Source: Phragmitibacter sp.
Lineage (GTDB): Bacteria; Verrucomicrobiota; Verrucomicrobiia; Verrucomicrobiales; Verrucomicrobiaceae
Assembly (NCBI GenBank): GCA_025361865.1
Contig: JANYJH010000418.1
Coordinates: 18,629 to 82,628 of the forward strand
DNA: 64,000 nucleotides
Direction: 5' to 3'
Shown: positions 17,191 to 26,649 of the stretch, in pieces
How positions within the stretch are numbered: the first letter of the stretch is position 1
Layout: every line of letters starts with the position of its first letter
The notes under the pieces: generated by a model
Told to the model about the DNA's origin: nothing
Database searches by the model: none
The model's input: only the letters and a program-made list of their open reading frames with translations
Position numbers and translations under genes: made by a program

Positions 17191-18054
17191 TTAGGCCGCA
17201 ACGAGCATCATCGCAGCTCTCCGCTTCGCGAAGTTCTCGCGCTGGCGATAAGCCATCCAGCGGTTGATGTTATCGAGGTCAGCGACAGGTGCCTTGGTGT
17301 AAGGCAGCGTGTGCAAATAGCCATCCGGGCCGAACTCCGGCGTCATGGTGGTGAACTCCCGTTGCTGGCTGGAATGGGCATCCCAGATGGCGGACCACCA
17401 CCTGTCATGCGCGTCCAAGGCGGCGCGATATTCCGGCGCGGCGGGATGCGGAACCTGCGGGCCCTGGTCATAGCCGACCCTCGCGTGGATGTGGTGAGCA
17501 TGCTTCGCGCAGAGGGCCAGCACCTCCGGCTCGGTGTCCATCACGAGGCGCTCCGCGACTACACACCAGTGGGAGAAGTCGCATGTCAGTTTAAGCTTGG
17601 GTAGTTGCAGTAGGATGTCCCGCGTTACCCAAGGGTTGAACAGGGAGCGACTGCGATGCGTTTCAAAACTGGCCGTGATTCCCAAGCGTTCTGAGATGGC
17701 GATGATGCTGCCGAAGAATTCCACGCTCTTCGAGACAGGCCACGCATCACAACCGCCGACGACCGTGAGAAACAGCGGATCAAGCTCCATCGCCGCATCC
17801 GCCTGCCGCATGAAAGAAGAGAGATGCGTCTCCATCGTGGCTCCACTCTCCGGCACATAACTGCCTGCCGTCGTGATCTCCGCGATGAACTGAAGATCCT
17901 CAGCTTTGAGCTCCCTACAAAAATCTGCGCGCGCCCCTGCCGTCCTCGGGGCCTGTCCTTCGATGCCATCAAAGCCGTAGCTCTCGGCATTAGCAACGGC
18001 GGATGAGAGAGGGCCTTGGTGTCCCCAGAGGCTTTGAAATAATCGGAGTTCCAT
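17191..18054 (-). CDS. Sugar phosphate isomerase/epimerase-like TIM barrel
   Basis: 287 residues of the xylose-isomerase-like TIM-barrel (AP endonuclease family 2) superfamily. Visible metal-ligand candidates are ASFETHRSR (Glu), KLTCDFSHWC (Asp, His), HIHARVGYDQG (His) and EFGPDGY (Glu). Substrates in this superfamily are varied, and nothing in the sequence fixes one. The gene starts 2 bp before the FGE-like gene ends and is part of the same operon, so it probably processes an intermediate of the pathway. I do not recognise a specific function. Confidence 0.75.
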   Translation of the reverse strand: MELRLFQSLWGHQGPLSSAVANAESYGFDGIEGQAPRTAGARADFCRELKAEDLQFIAEITTAGSYVPESGATMETHLSSFMRQADAAMELDPLFLTVVGGCDAWPVSKSVEFFGSIIAISERLGITASFETHRSRSLFNPWVTRDILLQLPKLKLTCDFSHWCVVAERLVMDTEPEVLALCAKHAHHIHARVGYDQGPQVPHPAAPEYRAALDAHDRWWSAIWDAHSSQQREFTTMTPEFGPDGYLHTLPYTKAPVADLDNINRWMAYRQRENFAKRRAAMMLVAA

Positions 18055-18056
18055 GT

Positions 18057-18779
18057 TCAGGGAATATGAGGGGTTAGATCGTTAGTGGCGATTCGGAAAC
18101 CTAAGTTATCGCGTTGCGCAAAGGCTGGAAGATGATCACGCCATGAGCTGCGCAACAGTCGCGGCAGATAGTCCCAAGCACCGCCGCGGACTACGCGCTG
18201 AGCAGGCTCGCCACCGTTCATCCAAGCACTGCCGTCCGCAGGCGCAGCTTCATAACTTTGATGCCAGACATCAGCCACCCACTCGCCGACATTCCCGTGC
18301 AGGTCATACAATCCGAAGCCGTTCGCGGGGTAAGAACCAACCGACGTGCGGTGTCCCAGACCGATGCGTCGGCCATTTTCATGGTAGAGGAAGTTGGCGT
18401 ATACGGTATTGATCTCGCTCCCACAAGCAAACGGCGTGCCAGAACCCGCACGGCACGCGTATTCCCACTCCGCTTCGCTTAATAAGCGGAACTTATGGCC
18501 CGTTTCATGACTCAACCACTGAGTGTAAGCAACGGCATCATGCCAGGTGACATTGACCGCAGGCAGCATCGGAGCATCACCCTCCGCATGTTCAGGTCGA
18601 AAGGCGCAGAACTCATCCACGGTCACGGGATAACGGCCCACCGCGATGTCTTGCGCAAGGCAAACCTGATGCGCCGGGCGCTCGGTGTCGTTGGCGAACT
18701 TGTCATCCGCAGACTCGCCCATCATGAATTCACCCGCAGGCAAGCGCACCAGATCAGGCATGGGAAACGGTGTGCTCAT
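18057..18779 (-). CDS. Formylglycine-generating-enzyme-like (SUMF1) domain protein
   Basis: 240 residues from ATG 18779. A 124-codon extension upstream in frame overlaps the Rieske gene and is not homologous. Family motifs are RLPAGEFMMG, VTWHDAVAYTQWL, LLSEAEWEYACRAG, DLHGNVGEWVADVW, VVRGGAWD and the final LGFRIA. The two copper-binding cysteines of true formylglycine-generating enzymes near the C-terminus (R-x-x-C pattern) are absent; the corresponding stretch reads LRSSWRDHLPAF. It is therefore probably not a sulfatase activator. The start overlaps the Rieske stop (TGATG), so the two are translationally coupled. Confidence 0.8.
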   Translation of the reverse strand: MSTPFPMPDLVRLPAGEFMMGESADDKFANDTERPAHQVCLAQDIAVGRYPVTVDEFCAFRPEHAEGDAPMLPAVNVTWHDAVAYTQWLSHETGHKFRLLSEAEWEYACRAGSGTPFACGSEINTVYANFLYHENGRRIGLGHRTSVGSYPANGFGLYDLHGNVGEWVADVWHQSYEAAPADGSAWMNGGEPAQRVVRGGAWDYLPRLLRSSWRDHLPAFAQRDNLGFRIATNDLTPHIP

Positions 18780-20125
18780 CAGCGTTGACCGGCCGCAGCA
18801 GCACGATCTTCCGTAGGAAACAAGCCGCGAGCACGCGCTCCAAGATAACGTTGGAATAACCAAATCGACATCTCCAAATGACTCAGCCGACCTCGTTGAT
18901 AACCGCTCGCGTAATAACTGCGCTGGACGCCGACACACATCTCCATGTCTTCCAGATGAAAGTTTACGCTGGCTTCCGTGCCACACTTCAGCCGTTCCGC
19001 GAAGTCCGGTAATTGCGTCGTCGCACGCGGCACGAGCAACATCGTCAGCAATGTATGCCGATGCGGACCCTCGGGTTGAATGCGATACCAGATCAGGCAA
19101 TCCGGCACATAAGCGAGCAGCATACTGGGATAGCCCAGCGTCAGTCCCCATTCAAAACGGTCCCGCTCATCCAAGCCGGGAATGACGGGGAAAGTCGCCC
19201 GTTCCCTTCCCTCGGCTTGTGCCTGGGTGATGGCCTCGCGTTCCTTCACGCCATAAGGCAGATGGCAGCGAATGTAATGGGCCCGCTCCTCTTCCGTCCA
19301 AGTATCACGCGCAGGCATCATGGGCTGCAAGGTCTGCGAATGCGCACCGACGTGATGATACGATTCCATGAAGTTCTCGACGATGACTTTCCAGTTGAAG
19401 GGGCATGCCCATTCGCGCGCATCCACGATGACCATGTCCTGATCCGCCCACTTGGCCAAATGGTCGCTGAAGCCGCTCCATTGCTGGGCTGGCGTTTGTG
19501 AGGCAGCGCCATCCAAGTTCACCAGGATGAAGCCGTTCCAGACTTCCGAACGAAACTCTCGCAAGCCCCATTCGCTGCGATGAAAGCCCTCCGCCGCGTG
19601 CATCTCAGGGCAGGCTTTCAGGCCGCCATCCAGCTCGAAAGTCCATGAGTGATAAGGGCAAAGAAACAGCCTCGTGTGCCCGCCACCTGATGCTCCTTCG
19701 CGCGCTTCCGCAGGCCCATGACCGAAGCCCGGCGGCATGATGTCCATGCCGCGATGAGGACAGGAACGGGAGAGAACGCGAATGCGTTGATCCTTATCAC
19801 GCACCACTACGAGCGGTTCACCGAGCAGTTCCAGCGTAATGAAGTCACCGGCTTTCTCAACTTGCGAGACGTGGGTGACGCTCAACCAACCGGCCCGCAA
19901 GAGATGCTTCTCTTCCCATCGGTAGAAGGCATCGCTGGCATACGCACCCGCCGGTAGGGTCAGGCTCTGCGCCAGTGGCCGATCCGCGCAGGCTTGCACC
20001 TCAGCCAACAAGGCGGGCAGCGCGGCTTCGTCCGCCTTAGGATCACGAGCCAAGGTTTGCGGCATATTGAGCCGATGATTGAAGTCGCAAGCGGCGCGGG
20101 TCTGAGGTTCGCTGATGACAGACAT
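18779..20125 (-). CDS. Rieske non-heme iron oxygenase, alpha-subunit type
   Basis: 448 residues. The Rieske [2Fe-2S] ligands are CPHRG and CPYHSW, separated by an unusually long loop. The catalytic domain has NFMESYHHVGAH, supplying the mononuclear iron histidines. The family hydroxylates or oxidatively demethylates its substrates with O2 and electrons from a reductase, which is not encoded nearby. The overall look is closer to single-component N-demethylases and betaine-type oxygenases than to aromatic ring dioxygenases, but this is an impression. In this operon an N-demethylation of a substituted guanidine is a possible role. Confidence 0.82.
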   Translation of the reverse strand: MSVISEPQTRAACDFNHRLNMPQTLARDPKADEAALPALLAEVQACADRPLAQSLTLPAGAYASDAFYRWEEKHLLRAGWLSVTHVSQVEKAGDFITLELLGEPLVVVRDKDQRIRVLSRSCPHRGMDIMPPGFGHGPAEAREGASGGGHTRLFLCPYHSWTFELDGGLKACPEMHAAEGFHRSEWGLREFRSEVWNGFILVNLDGAASQTPAQQWSGFSDHLAKWADQDMVIVDAREWACPFNWKVIVENFMESYHHVGAHSQTLQPMMPARDTWTEEERAHYIRCHLPYGVKEREAITQAQAEGRERATFPVIPGLDERDRFEWGLTLGYPSMLLAYVPDCLIWYRIQPEGPHRHTLLTMLLVPRATTQLPDFAERLKCGTEASVNFHLEDMEMCVGVQRSYYASGYQRGRLSHLEMSIWLFQRYLGARARGLFPTEDRAAAAGQR

Positions 20126-20158
20126 ACCATTCGAGAGGGTTTGAATGCATGATTTGCA

Positions 20159-21061
20159 CTACTCAACATCATCGCCTGCATTCGTGAGTTTAATCATGGG
20201 CAGCTTGTCCTCTTCCACCTCGACGGGCGGATGAATGAGTTCTTCCAGACGCAATTTCAGTGAGAGATAAGCGGGCTCAACAAACTGATCAGGGCTCCGA
20301 GGACGAGGCACGGGGTTCTCGATGAACTCGACGACGCGACCCGGATTGGTGCCCAGCACAAGGATGCGATCCGCCAGATACGCGGCTTCTTCGAGGTCAT
20401 GCGTGATGAAGAGAATGGTGACATCCACCTTCTTCCAAATCTGCAAAAGATAGCTCTGCATCTGGCAGCGCGTCTGGGCATCCAGCGCGGCAAAGGGCTC
20501 ATCCATGATGAGGATGCGTGGCTCATTGGCGAGTGCGCGGGCGATGGCGACGCGTTGTTTCATGCCGCCGGAAAGCTCATGCGGGTAGGAGTCCTCCACC
20601 TTGGAAAGGCCCACCATATCGAGCCACTGACGCGCTTCGTTTTCAGCGGTGAACTTGTCCTTGCCCCGCATTTCCAGACCGAACATGACATTGCGTTTCA
20701 CGGTGAGCCAAGGGAACAAGGTGTAGCCTTGAAAGACCATGCCGCGATCATGACCGGGGCCGGTAACGGCTTTGCCATCCAACAATATTTGGCCGCCCGT
20801 GGCTTCATCAAGTCCGGCGACAATGCGGATAAAGGTGGACTTCCCGCAACCTGATGGGCCGATGACGCAGATGAATTCACGACGATGAATGTCCAGCGTG
20901 ATGCCATCGAAGACGGTGTGCGTGGAGCCGTTCGTGCCGAACTTCTTCTCCAGATTCTGCACGCTCAATAGGACGGGGCGTTGACGGATGCGATCAAAGC
21001 GCGTGGCCACTTCCGGCGCGAGATCGCGGTAGTCAGGGAGAGTGGATTCCTTCGCGCTCAT
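20159..21061 (-). CDS. ABC transporter ATP-binding protein (nitrate/sulfonate/taurine type)
   Basis: 300 residues. Walker A is GPSGCGKS, the signature is LSGGMKQR, Walker B is [12 protein letters not shown], and the switch histidine is in [10 protein letters not shown]. It is of the NrtD/SsuB/TauB group. A C-terminal tail of about 40 residues follows the ATPase core. The start overlaps the permease stop by four bases. With the permease and binding protein it forms a high-affinity importer; in published guanidine clusters such transporters accompany the carboxylase genes. Confidence 0.93.
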   Translation of the reverse strand: MSAKESTLPDYRDLAPEVATRFDRIRQRPVLLSVQNLEKKFGTNGSTHTVFDGITLDIHRREFICVIGPSGCGKSTFIRIVAGLDEATGGQILLDGKAVTGPGHDRGMVFQGYTLFPWLTVKRNVMFGLEMRGKDKFTAENEARQWLDMVGLSKVEDSYPHELSGGMKQRVAIARALANEPRILIMDEPFAALDAQTRCQMQSYLLQIWKKVDVTILFITHDLEEAAYLADRILVLGTNPGRVVEFIENPVPRPRSPDQFVEPAYLSLKLRLEELIHPPVEVEEDKLPMIKLTNAGDDVE

Positions 21062-22089
21062 GCTTGGGAAGGCTGGGGTGAAGTCTTTTTAGGAAGCAGC
21101 TTCGCCCACCAGGATGGGGCTGATTTGGATGACTGGGCTTTGCGCTTCCAAGGGAAGATGATGCGTCCAATCCAAGCCAGGAGCAGATCGGATGAGAAGC
21201 CGATGACGCCGATCATCATGATGGCCGCATAGACGTTATCGAAGTTCCGGTAGCGGGCCTGCTGATTGATAAAGTAGGTGATGCCGGACATGGTGCCGAC
21301 GATTTCTGCGACGATGAGATAGGTCCATGCCCAGCCTAAAAGGATGCGCATGTCTGTGTAGATGTCTGAGATGGAAGCGGGGATGACGACGCGACGCACG
21401 AGCTTCCAGCCTGATGCGCCGAGCGTCTGTGAGGCTTCGATCAAGGCGGGGTCCACTTTGCGAACGGTGTTCGCGATAACGAGCACTTGTTGGAAGAAGG
21501 TGCCGATGAAAATGACGGCGATTTTTGGCCCGTCATCAATGCCCAAGATAGCCACGCAAAGGGCTCCAAAGGCGGGTGCCGGAAGATAGCGGAAGAACTC
21601 GATGAACGGCTCCTGAAGCCGTGAGAAGAAGCGATACGTTCCGCACATGATGCCGAGGGGAACGCCGAAAAGTGAGGAGATAAAGAAGCCCCAGCAGATC
21701 GTGCGGATACTGTGGGCCAGGCTCTCATGCAGCCACGGTTCATTGGGCAATCGGGGCTCTGTGGTGAATGCGGTGTAGAAGGCCAGTGCTACTTTATGCG
21801 GCGGCGGGAGATAGACGGGATTCACGGCATAGCCTTCCGGCACCGTGCCGCCTGCGGCTTTGACCTTGGCCAGTTCGCGGTCGTAGTCAGCTCTCGGGAC
21901 ATCCATGTCATCCGTGAAATAGTCCACATCACCGGGCACGGTGACGTGAACCAGAGGATGCCAAAGCCACGGCACATAACTGACGGCGGACCATAGCAGG
22001 AGCGGAGCCAGAAACGAAAAGAGGGTGAGCATGAGCCGCCGATTCCCGGGCAACTCCTGCTTCAATCCCAACCAATCCCGGTGTGCCAT
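21058..22089 (-). CDS. ABC transporter permease (nitrate/sulfonate/taurine type)
   Basis: 343 residues, longer than the usual 250-280 of this family. A first membrane segment (about 20-38) is followed by roughly 90 mostly hydrophilic residues before the next segments, so there is a large external loop. The permease coupling region is visible around [22 protein letters not shown]. The rest is a normal binding-protein-dependent permease with about six segments. It overlaps the ATPase gene by 4 bp and follows the binding protein by 17 bp. Confidence 0.9.
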   Translation of the reverse strand: MAHRDWLGLKQELPGNRRLMLTLFSFLAPLLLWSAVSYVPWLWHPLVHVTVPGDVDYFTDDMDVPRADYDRELAKVKAAGGTVPEGYAVNPVYLPPPHKVALAFYTAFTTEPRLPNEPWLHESLAHSIRTICWGFFISSLFGVPLGIMCGTYRFFSRLQEPFIEFFRYLPAPAFGALCVAILGIDDGPKIAVIFIGTFFQQVLVIANTVRKVDPALIEASQTLGASGWKLVRRVVIPASISDIYTDMRILLGWAWTYLIVAEIVGTMSGITYFINQQARYRNFDNVYAAIMMIGVIGFSSDLLLAWIGRIIFPWKRKAQSSKSAPSWWAKLLPKKTSPQPSQA

Positions 22090-22106
22090 AGCAAATGTAA
22101 CGGGGA

Positions 22107-23075
22107 TTATTTCATGCCATTCACAATGCCGGGAGATAGGTAGCTCTCTGGCTTCTGCGAGACTTTATAGACCTTGTTATCCATGTTGAATTTGTTCCCG
22201 AGCGTCATGGAACCATAGATGGAATCTAAGCCCTCGCCCTTCTTGAAAGCGGCTTGGGCCTCTTTGAGTGTGAGGAAGTGAGTGCCGGGAACATTGCTGG
22301 CGTAGTCCGCCACATCCGCTCCGACCTTGGCAGCCATGATCTTCACGGCATCGTCTTTGGTCTTGGGATCGAGGATGTAATCAACGCACTTGTAGAAGAC
22401 CTTTACGACCTTCTCCCAGTCTTCCTTGTTCTTCGCGAAGCTCGTCGGGCTGACCGCGAGGACATCGTAGATGAGGCCCTTCGCTTCAGCGCTTGTGAAG
22501 AGTTTCTTAGAGCCTGCAACTTGCTTCAGCGCTTGACCGGAAGACGGATACCATGCGCCAATCGCAGCCACTTTACCGGAGCCGAGCGTCTGTGGTGTCT
22601 CGTTGGTCGGCGTGTTCACCAACTCCACATCGGACTGCTTCAGACCATTGACCTCTAGCGCTTTCAGGAGCAGCAGATGCTCAACCAGGGTCAGCTCAAC
22701 ACCGACCTTCTGCCCCTTCAGATCCTTGATGGAATTAATGCCGGGCTTGCCCACGATCATGTCGCTGCCGTCGCTGTAATCAAGCAGGGCGATGATCTTG
22801 CTCTTCGCCCCATTCGCGCCGTTCACCAGCGCATCCGTGGCGACGACCGTTACCGCGTCCACCTTGCCCGCAGAGAAGGCATCTAGTGAGGGCAGGTAAT
22901 CGAACCAAGAGAGTTCAACATCAACGCCAGCTTCCTTGAACCAGCCTTTTTGTTTGGCGACTTCGAGGACGGTGTAGCCCGGCCAGTCAGAGTAGGCGAT
23001 CTTGAGCGTTTCGCCGCGCACGGCGAGGGCTGAGAAGAGTCCCAGCAGCGTAAGGGTGAGTGCTTTAAGTTTCAT
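22107..23075 (-). CDS. ABC transporter periplasmic substrate-binding protein
   Basis: 322 residues from ATG 23075 (MKLKALTLTLLG); the longer open frame upstream lacks a signal peptide and is not used. A Sec signal peptide ends near AVRGE. The mature protein belongs to the NMT1/SsuA-like group: LKIAYSDWPGYTVLEVAKQ, a VDAVTVVATDAL stretch and IGAWYPSSGQAL. The ligand cannot be read from the sequence; guanidine or a substituted guanidine is suggested by neighbours. It starts the transporter trio ssuA-type, permease, ATPase. Confidence 0.9.
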   Translation of the reverse strand: MKLKALTLTLLGLFSALAVRGETLKIAYSDWPGYTVLEVAKQKGWFKEAGVDVELSWFDYLPSLDAFSAGKVDAVTVVATDALVNGANGAKSKIIALLDYSDGSDMIVGKPGINSIKDLKGQKVGVELTLVEHLLLLKALEVNGLKQSDVELVNTPTNETPQTLGSGKVAAIGAWYPSSGQALKQVAGSKKLFTSAEAKGLIYDVLAVSPTSFAKNKEDWEKVVKVFYKCVDYILDPKTKDDAVKIMAAKVGADVADYASNVPGTHFLTLKEAQAAFKKGEGLDSIYGSMTLGNKFNMDNKVYKVSQKPESYLSPGIVNGMK

Positions 23076-23121
23076 GTTCGTTTTGGGTTTAGCAGTGGTG
23101 CTTATGAATGATGAGTTTTCA

Positions 23122-23946
23122 TTAGTTTGAGTGGCTGAAGACGGTCGTGGTGCGCGCCCAGTCGAGGGGAGGCTTCTCCGATCTCGCTCGCGTAATTGTA
23201 TCGGCAAGACTCATGCCAATAAGCCGCAGCAACGCCTGACCATAGGTAGCGTTACCTATGCCCGGCGTGCCTGTGGTGCCGTTCGCGCTGGTGTTCGCGA
23301 CCATCCACGGGAAGACACGGTGGGCCGTGCGATCAGGATCGGCAGCGATGGGGAGCGCCTCTTGCCGAACCGACTCCGGCGCGAGGAATGACATGAGATT
23401 GGTCTCGGCCTCATTCGCGTGCCAGTCGTCCGCGTCCTTCGTGAATGCCTTGGCGATCTCTGGCGACAAGGCCCAAGTGTTCCTCATCGCGATGGAAAAC
23501 TGGCCAACCAAATCGAAGCGCAAACGGTCCACCGCTACTCGTAATGCGGCATCATTCCCGTAGTGGGAATTCACGATGATGAGCTGCTCCCAGCCCGTGC
23601 CGACGCACCAGCGGGCGATGTCCTTCACGGTGTTGATCAATGTCTCGTGGAAGATCGCGAGGGTTCCGGGCCACTTCTCCGTGTGACCGATGGAGACACT
23701 TATCTTCACCGTTGGAAGCACAGGCACGCCGGTCAGCGCTGACGCAAAGGCACACGCAGAAGTAGCGATGACGCTGTCCGTGTTCAGCGGCAGATGCGGG
23801 CCGTGTTGCTCCGTCGCTCCGATGGGCAGAAGCAGCGTCTTCATGCCGCTGTCCTGCAAAGCCCGCACCTGCGGCCAAGCCAGCTCTTCCAAAAAGACGG
23901 GCTGCACCGGAAGCGGCTCTGCCAGACGTGACATCCAATCAAGCAT
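23122..23946 (-). CDS. Creatininase-family amidohydrolase
   Basis: 274 residues. Creatininase fold markers are PIGATEQHGPHLPLNTDS (Glu and His metal ligands) and IIVNSHYGNDAALR with VNSHYGN replacing the usual VNGHGGN. The superfamily are Zn/Mn amidohydrolases that open cyclic amides or hydrolyse C-N bonds of guanidine-like and formamide-like compounds. In this operon it probably acts on a nitrogen-rich precursor or intermediate. Creatinine itself is possible but cannot be shown. It follows the glutamine-synthetase-like gene by 15 bp. Confidence 0.87.
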   Translation of the reverse strand: MLDWMSRLAEPLPVQPVFLEELAWPQVRALQDSGMKTLLLPIGATEQHGPHLPLNTDSVIATSACAFASALTGVPVLPTVKISVSIGHTEKWPGTLAIFHETLINTVKDIARWCVGTGWEQLIIVNSHYGNDAALRVAVDRLRFDLVGQFSIAMRNTWALSPEIAKAFTKDADDWHANEAETNLMSFLAPESVRQEALPIAADPDRTAHRVFPWMVANTSANGTTGTPGIGNATYGQALLRLIGMSLADTITRARSEKPPLDWARTTTVFSHSN

Positions 23947-23961
23947 GAGGGCGGCGTTGAG

Positions 23962-25323
23962 TTAATAGAGACGTGCGTATTTATCGATCTCCCACTGGCT
24001 GACCGTCTGGTGGTATTCCTCCCATTCGGCACGCTTGTAAGTGATGAATTCCTGCTTCAAGGCCGAACCAAGAACCTGCTCGGTGAAAGGATCGTCTTCA
24101 AAGGCCTGCACCGCTTCACCCAAGTTACGCGGCAGGGCTTGGACGCCACGTTGAGCAAGCTCGGCATCACTGAACTCATAGAGATTCTCTGTCTGCGGAC
24201 TACCCGGATCAAGACCTTCACGAATGCCTTCAAGTCCCGCCGCCAGAACGAGCGCGGCGGCCAGATAAGGATTGCAAGCCGAGTCTGCATTGCGCGATTC
24301 ACACCGACCACCACCCATCGGCACGCGGATGGAATTGGTGCGGTTGTTGGTGCCGAATGAATTGAAGACTGGAGCCCATGAATAGTAACCCATCGCGCCG
24401 CGCCTGATGAGCCGCTTGTAGCTGTTTACGGTCGGCGCAAAGGCTGCACACAGCGCGCGTCCATGCTTGATGATTCCAGCGATGAAGGAGTATCCCAGCG
24501 GAGTCAGCCCAAGCCCTTTCGCGTCTTGAGCAGGGTCTTGTTTGAAGAGATTCGCGCCGCTTACGAGATCATAGAGCGACATGTTGAAGTGTGCTCCGTT
24601 GCCCGTTTTATCGGCGAAGGGCTTCGGCATGAAGGTCGCGAGCAAGCCGTGATCAGAGGCGATCTTCTTCGCCAGATGGCGGAAGAAAATATAGCGGTCC
24701 GCCATCGTCAAAGCATCGGCATACTTGAAGTCGAACTCGAACTGAGAGTTACCGTCTTCATGATCAAACGAGTAAACATCCCAGCCTAAACCGTTGAGCG
24801 TATCCACGATGCTCGTGACCATTTCATACTGATCAAAGAAGCGCTTAATATCATAGCAGCTCTTCATCAGATCATCATCCTGGTTCGGCACATAGAGCTT
24901 CCCCTGCCCGTCTAGCTTCACGAAATAGACTTCACATTCGATGCCCAGATTCAGCCCGAAACCCATGTCTGCGGCTTGTTTTAATACGTTCTTCAGCGCG
25001 ACGCGCGTCTGGATGGGATACGGCTCGCCATGAAAGGTATTGTCCGCTGGATACCACATGACCTCTTGTTTCCAAGGCAGTCGGATACCGCGATCAAGAT
25101 CAGGAACGGAGGCGATTTCATCCTCGTTTGGCGATTGCCCAAGACCGTCCAACGCATAGCCCGTGTAAAGTTCCGATCCCTGCGCGAAGTCCTTAAAATG
25201 GGCGATGGGAACGATCTTCCCTTTCGGCACTCCGTGAATATCCACGTAAGCTCCGATGCAATATTTGATGCCATCGGCGACCAGTTGCTTTTCGATCTCA
25301 GCGAGTTCAGCAGGCGTTTTCAT
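23962..25323 (-). CDS. Type III glutamine synthetase-like / glutamate-amine ligase
   Basis: 453 residues. It has the glutamine synthetase fold: an N-terminal beta-grasp ([15 protein letters not shown]), metal-binding [31 protein letters not shown] and the nucleotide region [17 protein letters not shown] followed by [16 protein letters not shown]. This subgroup includes GlnT-type enzymes and gamma-glutamylmethylamide synthetases, which join glutamate to ammonia or to a small amine using ATP. It could capture ammonia or methylamine released by the pathway. It is the first metabolic gene after the regulator, separated by 47 bp. Confidence 0.88.
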   Translation of the reverse strand: MKTPAELAEIEKQLVADGIKYCIGAYVDIHGVPKGKIVPIAHFKDFAQGSELYTGYALDGLGQSPNEDEIASVPDLDRGIRLPWKQEVMWYPADNTFHGEPYPIQTRVALKNVLKQAADMGFGLNLGIECEVYFVKLDGQGKLYVPNQDDDLMKSCYDIKRFFDQYEMVTSIVDTLNGLGWDVYSFDHEDGNSQFEFDFKYADALTMADRYIFFRHLAKKIASDHGLLATFMPKPFADKTGNGAHFNMSLYDLVSGANLFKQDPAQDAKGLGLTPLGYSFIAGIIKHGRALCAAFAPTVNSYKRLIRRGAMGYYSWAPVFNSFGTNNRTNSIRVPMGGGRCESRNADSACNPYLAAALVLAAGLEGIREGLDPGSPQTENLYEFSDAELAQRGVQALPRNLGEAVQAFEDDPFTEQVLGSALKQEFITYKRAEWEEYHQTVSQWEIDKYARLY

Positions 25324-25370
25324 CTCGCCTATAAGTTCAGCAATGACCGAGCCGTGACCGATAGGAAGAG

Positions 25371-26138
25371 CTACCTATTCAGCGTCGTGCCATCGGCTTG
25401 ATGCTGAATGAAAGGCTGCAAGGCGCATAACATCGCCGCGTGTCGGTTCTCGACTCCCAGCTTGGAGAAGATCTTTTCCATGTGGTGTTTCACCGTGTGA
25501 GGACTGATGCCTAAGATGGTGCCAATTTCAGAATTCGACTTCCCTTGGCTCACCCAGAGAAGCACTTCGCGCTCGCGTTTACTCAGCGTCTCTTCCGCTG
25601 TCCTCGGCCTCGCCACCTGCACCGGGCGACGGTTGACGTAATGGCCCTTCACCGGAATATCAAAGCCTGCCACGCCGACGCAGCGACCCTGAAAAAAGAT
25701 CGGCGCGACCTGGCTGATGATGACGGCCTTACGACCATCCGCAGGCAGGTATTCATACGGAGCCATCGTCACTTCCTGCTGCTGGCGGATCGGGATCAGG
25801 TAGTAATCGCCGACGCCCGGCTCGTCATAGCCGACGTTCGGCTCCAGACAAAGTCCGCGCTGGGTGCGCTTCCAAAGCGGCGCGTATCGGCCAGAGGCAT
25901 CATGCCCTTCGTGATTGGCAAAATCACAGTCGCGGCCATCCAAGGCATTCGGTTCCCAGATAGTCCACACGCCCCAGAACTCCGGGTGCCGCTCCAACGT
26001 CGTGCGCAAGATGTCGCTGAGAATGCGGCGATCCGTCACGCCCAGCGCCTTAAGCGAGCTAAGGCAGTTAGCGAGGTCACGCGAGACGCCGGAATCAGCG
26101 ATGATAGGAAGAGTTTGCACGGCAGGCTGGAACACCAT
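25371..26138 (-). CDS. LuxR-type regulator with N-terminal Cache-like sensor, no membrane segment
   Basis: 255 residues. The C-terminal LuxR helix-turn-helix is clear: [46 protein letters not shown] (about 185-240). The N-terminal part (about 20-175) contains [23 protein letters not shown] and a second half with [23 protein letters not shown] sequence (here [20 protein letters not shown]). This resembles Cache domains, which normally sense amines or amino acids outside the cell. No signal or membrane segment is seen, so sensing would be cytoplasmic. It is first in the putative catabolic operon, so it probably responds to the substrate. Confidence 0.82.
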   Translation of the reverse strand: MVFQPAVQTLPIIADSGVSRDLANCLSSLKALGVTDRRILSDILRTTLERHPEFWGVWTIWEPNALDGRDCDFANHEGHDASGRYAPLWKRTQRGLCLEPNVGYDEPGVGDYYLIPIRQQQEVTMAPYEYLPADGRKAVIISQVAPIFFQGRCVGVAGFDIPVKGHYVNRRPVQVARPRTAEETLSKREREVLLWVSQGKSNSEIGTILGISPHTVKHHMEKIFSKLGVENRHAAMLCALQPFIQHQADGTTLNR

Positions 26139-26194
26139 TCAGCACGAGCCATGCCAGCGAGCTGAGACGGATGGATCAGCTTTAATGAGGGGGC

Positions 26195-26215
26195 AAACCG
26201 CCGAAGGCTCGGCGG
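26195..26215 (-). terminator. Possible terminator of the respiratory cluster
   Basis: Bases 26198-26204 and 26209-26215 form a perfect 7-bp GC-rich stem with a 4-nt loop, 14 bp beyond the DUF420 stop. Read in the minus direction it is followed by TTTG, a weak U-tract. It lies between the end of the respiratory cluster and the regulator gene on the same strand. It could also be a REP-like palindrome. Confidence 0.4.
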
Positions 26216-26229
26216 ACTACTTTCTTGAC

Positions 26230-26649
26230 CTACACAAACCAAACGTAACAGAACAGATAAACCAGCACGCCTGTCACAGAGACATACAACCATACGGGGA
26301 ACGTCCACCGCGCGATGCGCTTATGCTTGTCAAAGCGCTGCTTCACCGCTGGGATCACGGTCAGGATGACCATCGGCAGATTAACGATGGCGAGCACGAC
26401 GTGCGTGAACAGCATCACATAGTAGAAGATCTTGATGAAGCCCTTGCCCGGAAACGGCACATGGCCGGCATTGAAATGATAGACGAGGTAACTGGTCAGG
26501 AAGGCGGATGAGACCAGCAAGGTCAGTATCATGAAGCAGATGTGCGCGCTCTTCTTGTTCATCTTGATGCTGGCCCAGCCGGACAGCAAGAGGACGGTGG
26601 CAGCGGCATTGAGCGTGGCGTTGAGCGCAGGGAGATCGGCAATGTTCAT
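26230..26649 (-). CDS. DUF420 membrane protein associated with cytochrome oxidase
   Basis: 139 residues with four predicted membrane segments. The conserved region HFNAGHVPFPGKGFIKIFYY and the final VTGVLVYLFCY are typical of DUF420/CtaM proteins, which are needed for assembly or activity of heme-copper oxidases in several bacteria. The start overlaps the SCO stop by four bases. It is the last gene of the oxidase cluster. Confidence 0.88.
   Translation of the reverse strand: MNIADLPALNATLNAAATVLLLSGWASIKMNKKSAHICFMILTLLVSSAFLTSYLVYHFNAGHVPFPGKGFIKIFYYVMLFTHVVLAIVNLPMVILTVIPAVKQRFDKHKRIARWTFPVWLYVSVTGVLVYLFCYVWFV

Noticed and set aside
18780..19151. N-terminal extension of the FGE-like protein
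   Set aside because: The extra 124 residues overlap the Rieske gene, are Arg/Ser-rich and unrelated to the family; the TGATG start is preferred.
16336..26229. Guanidine-I (ykkC) riboswitch upstream of the carboxylase genes
   Set aside because: I looked in each gap of the operon on the minus strand and did not see the conserved blocks. The gaps are also mostly too short. A covariance search would be decisive.
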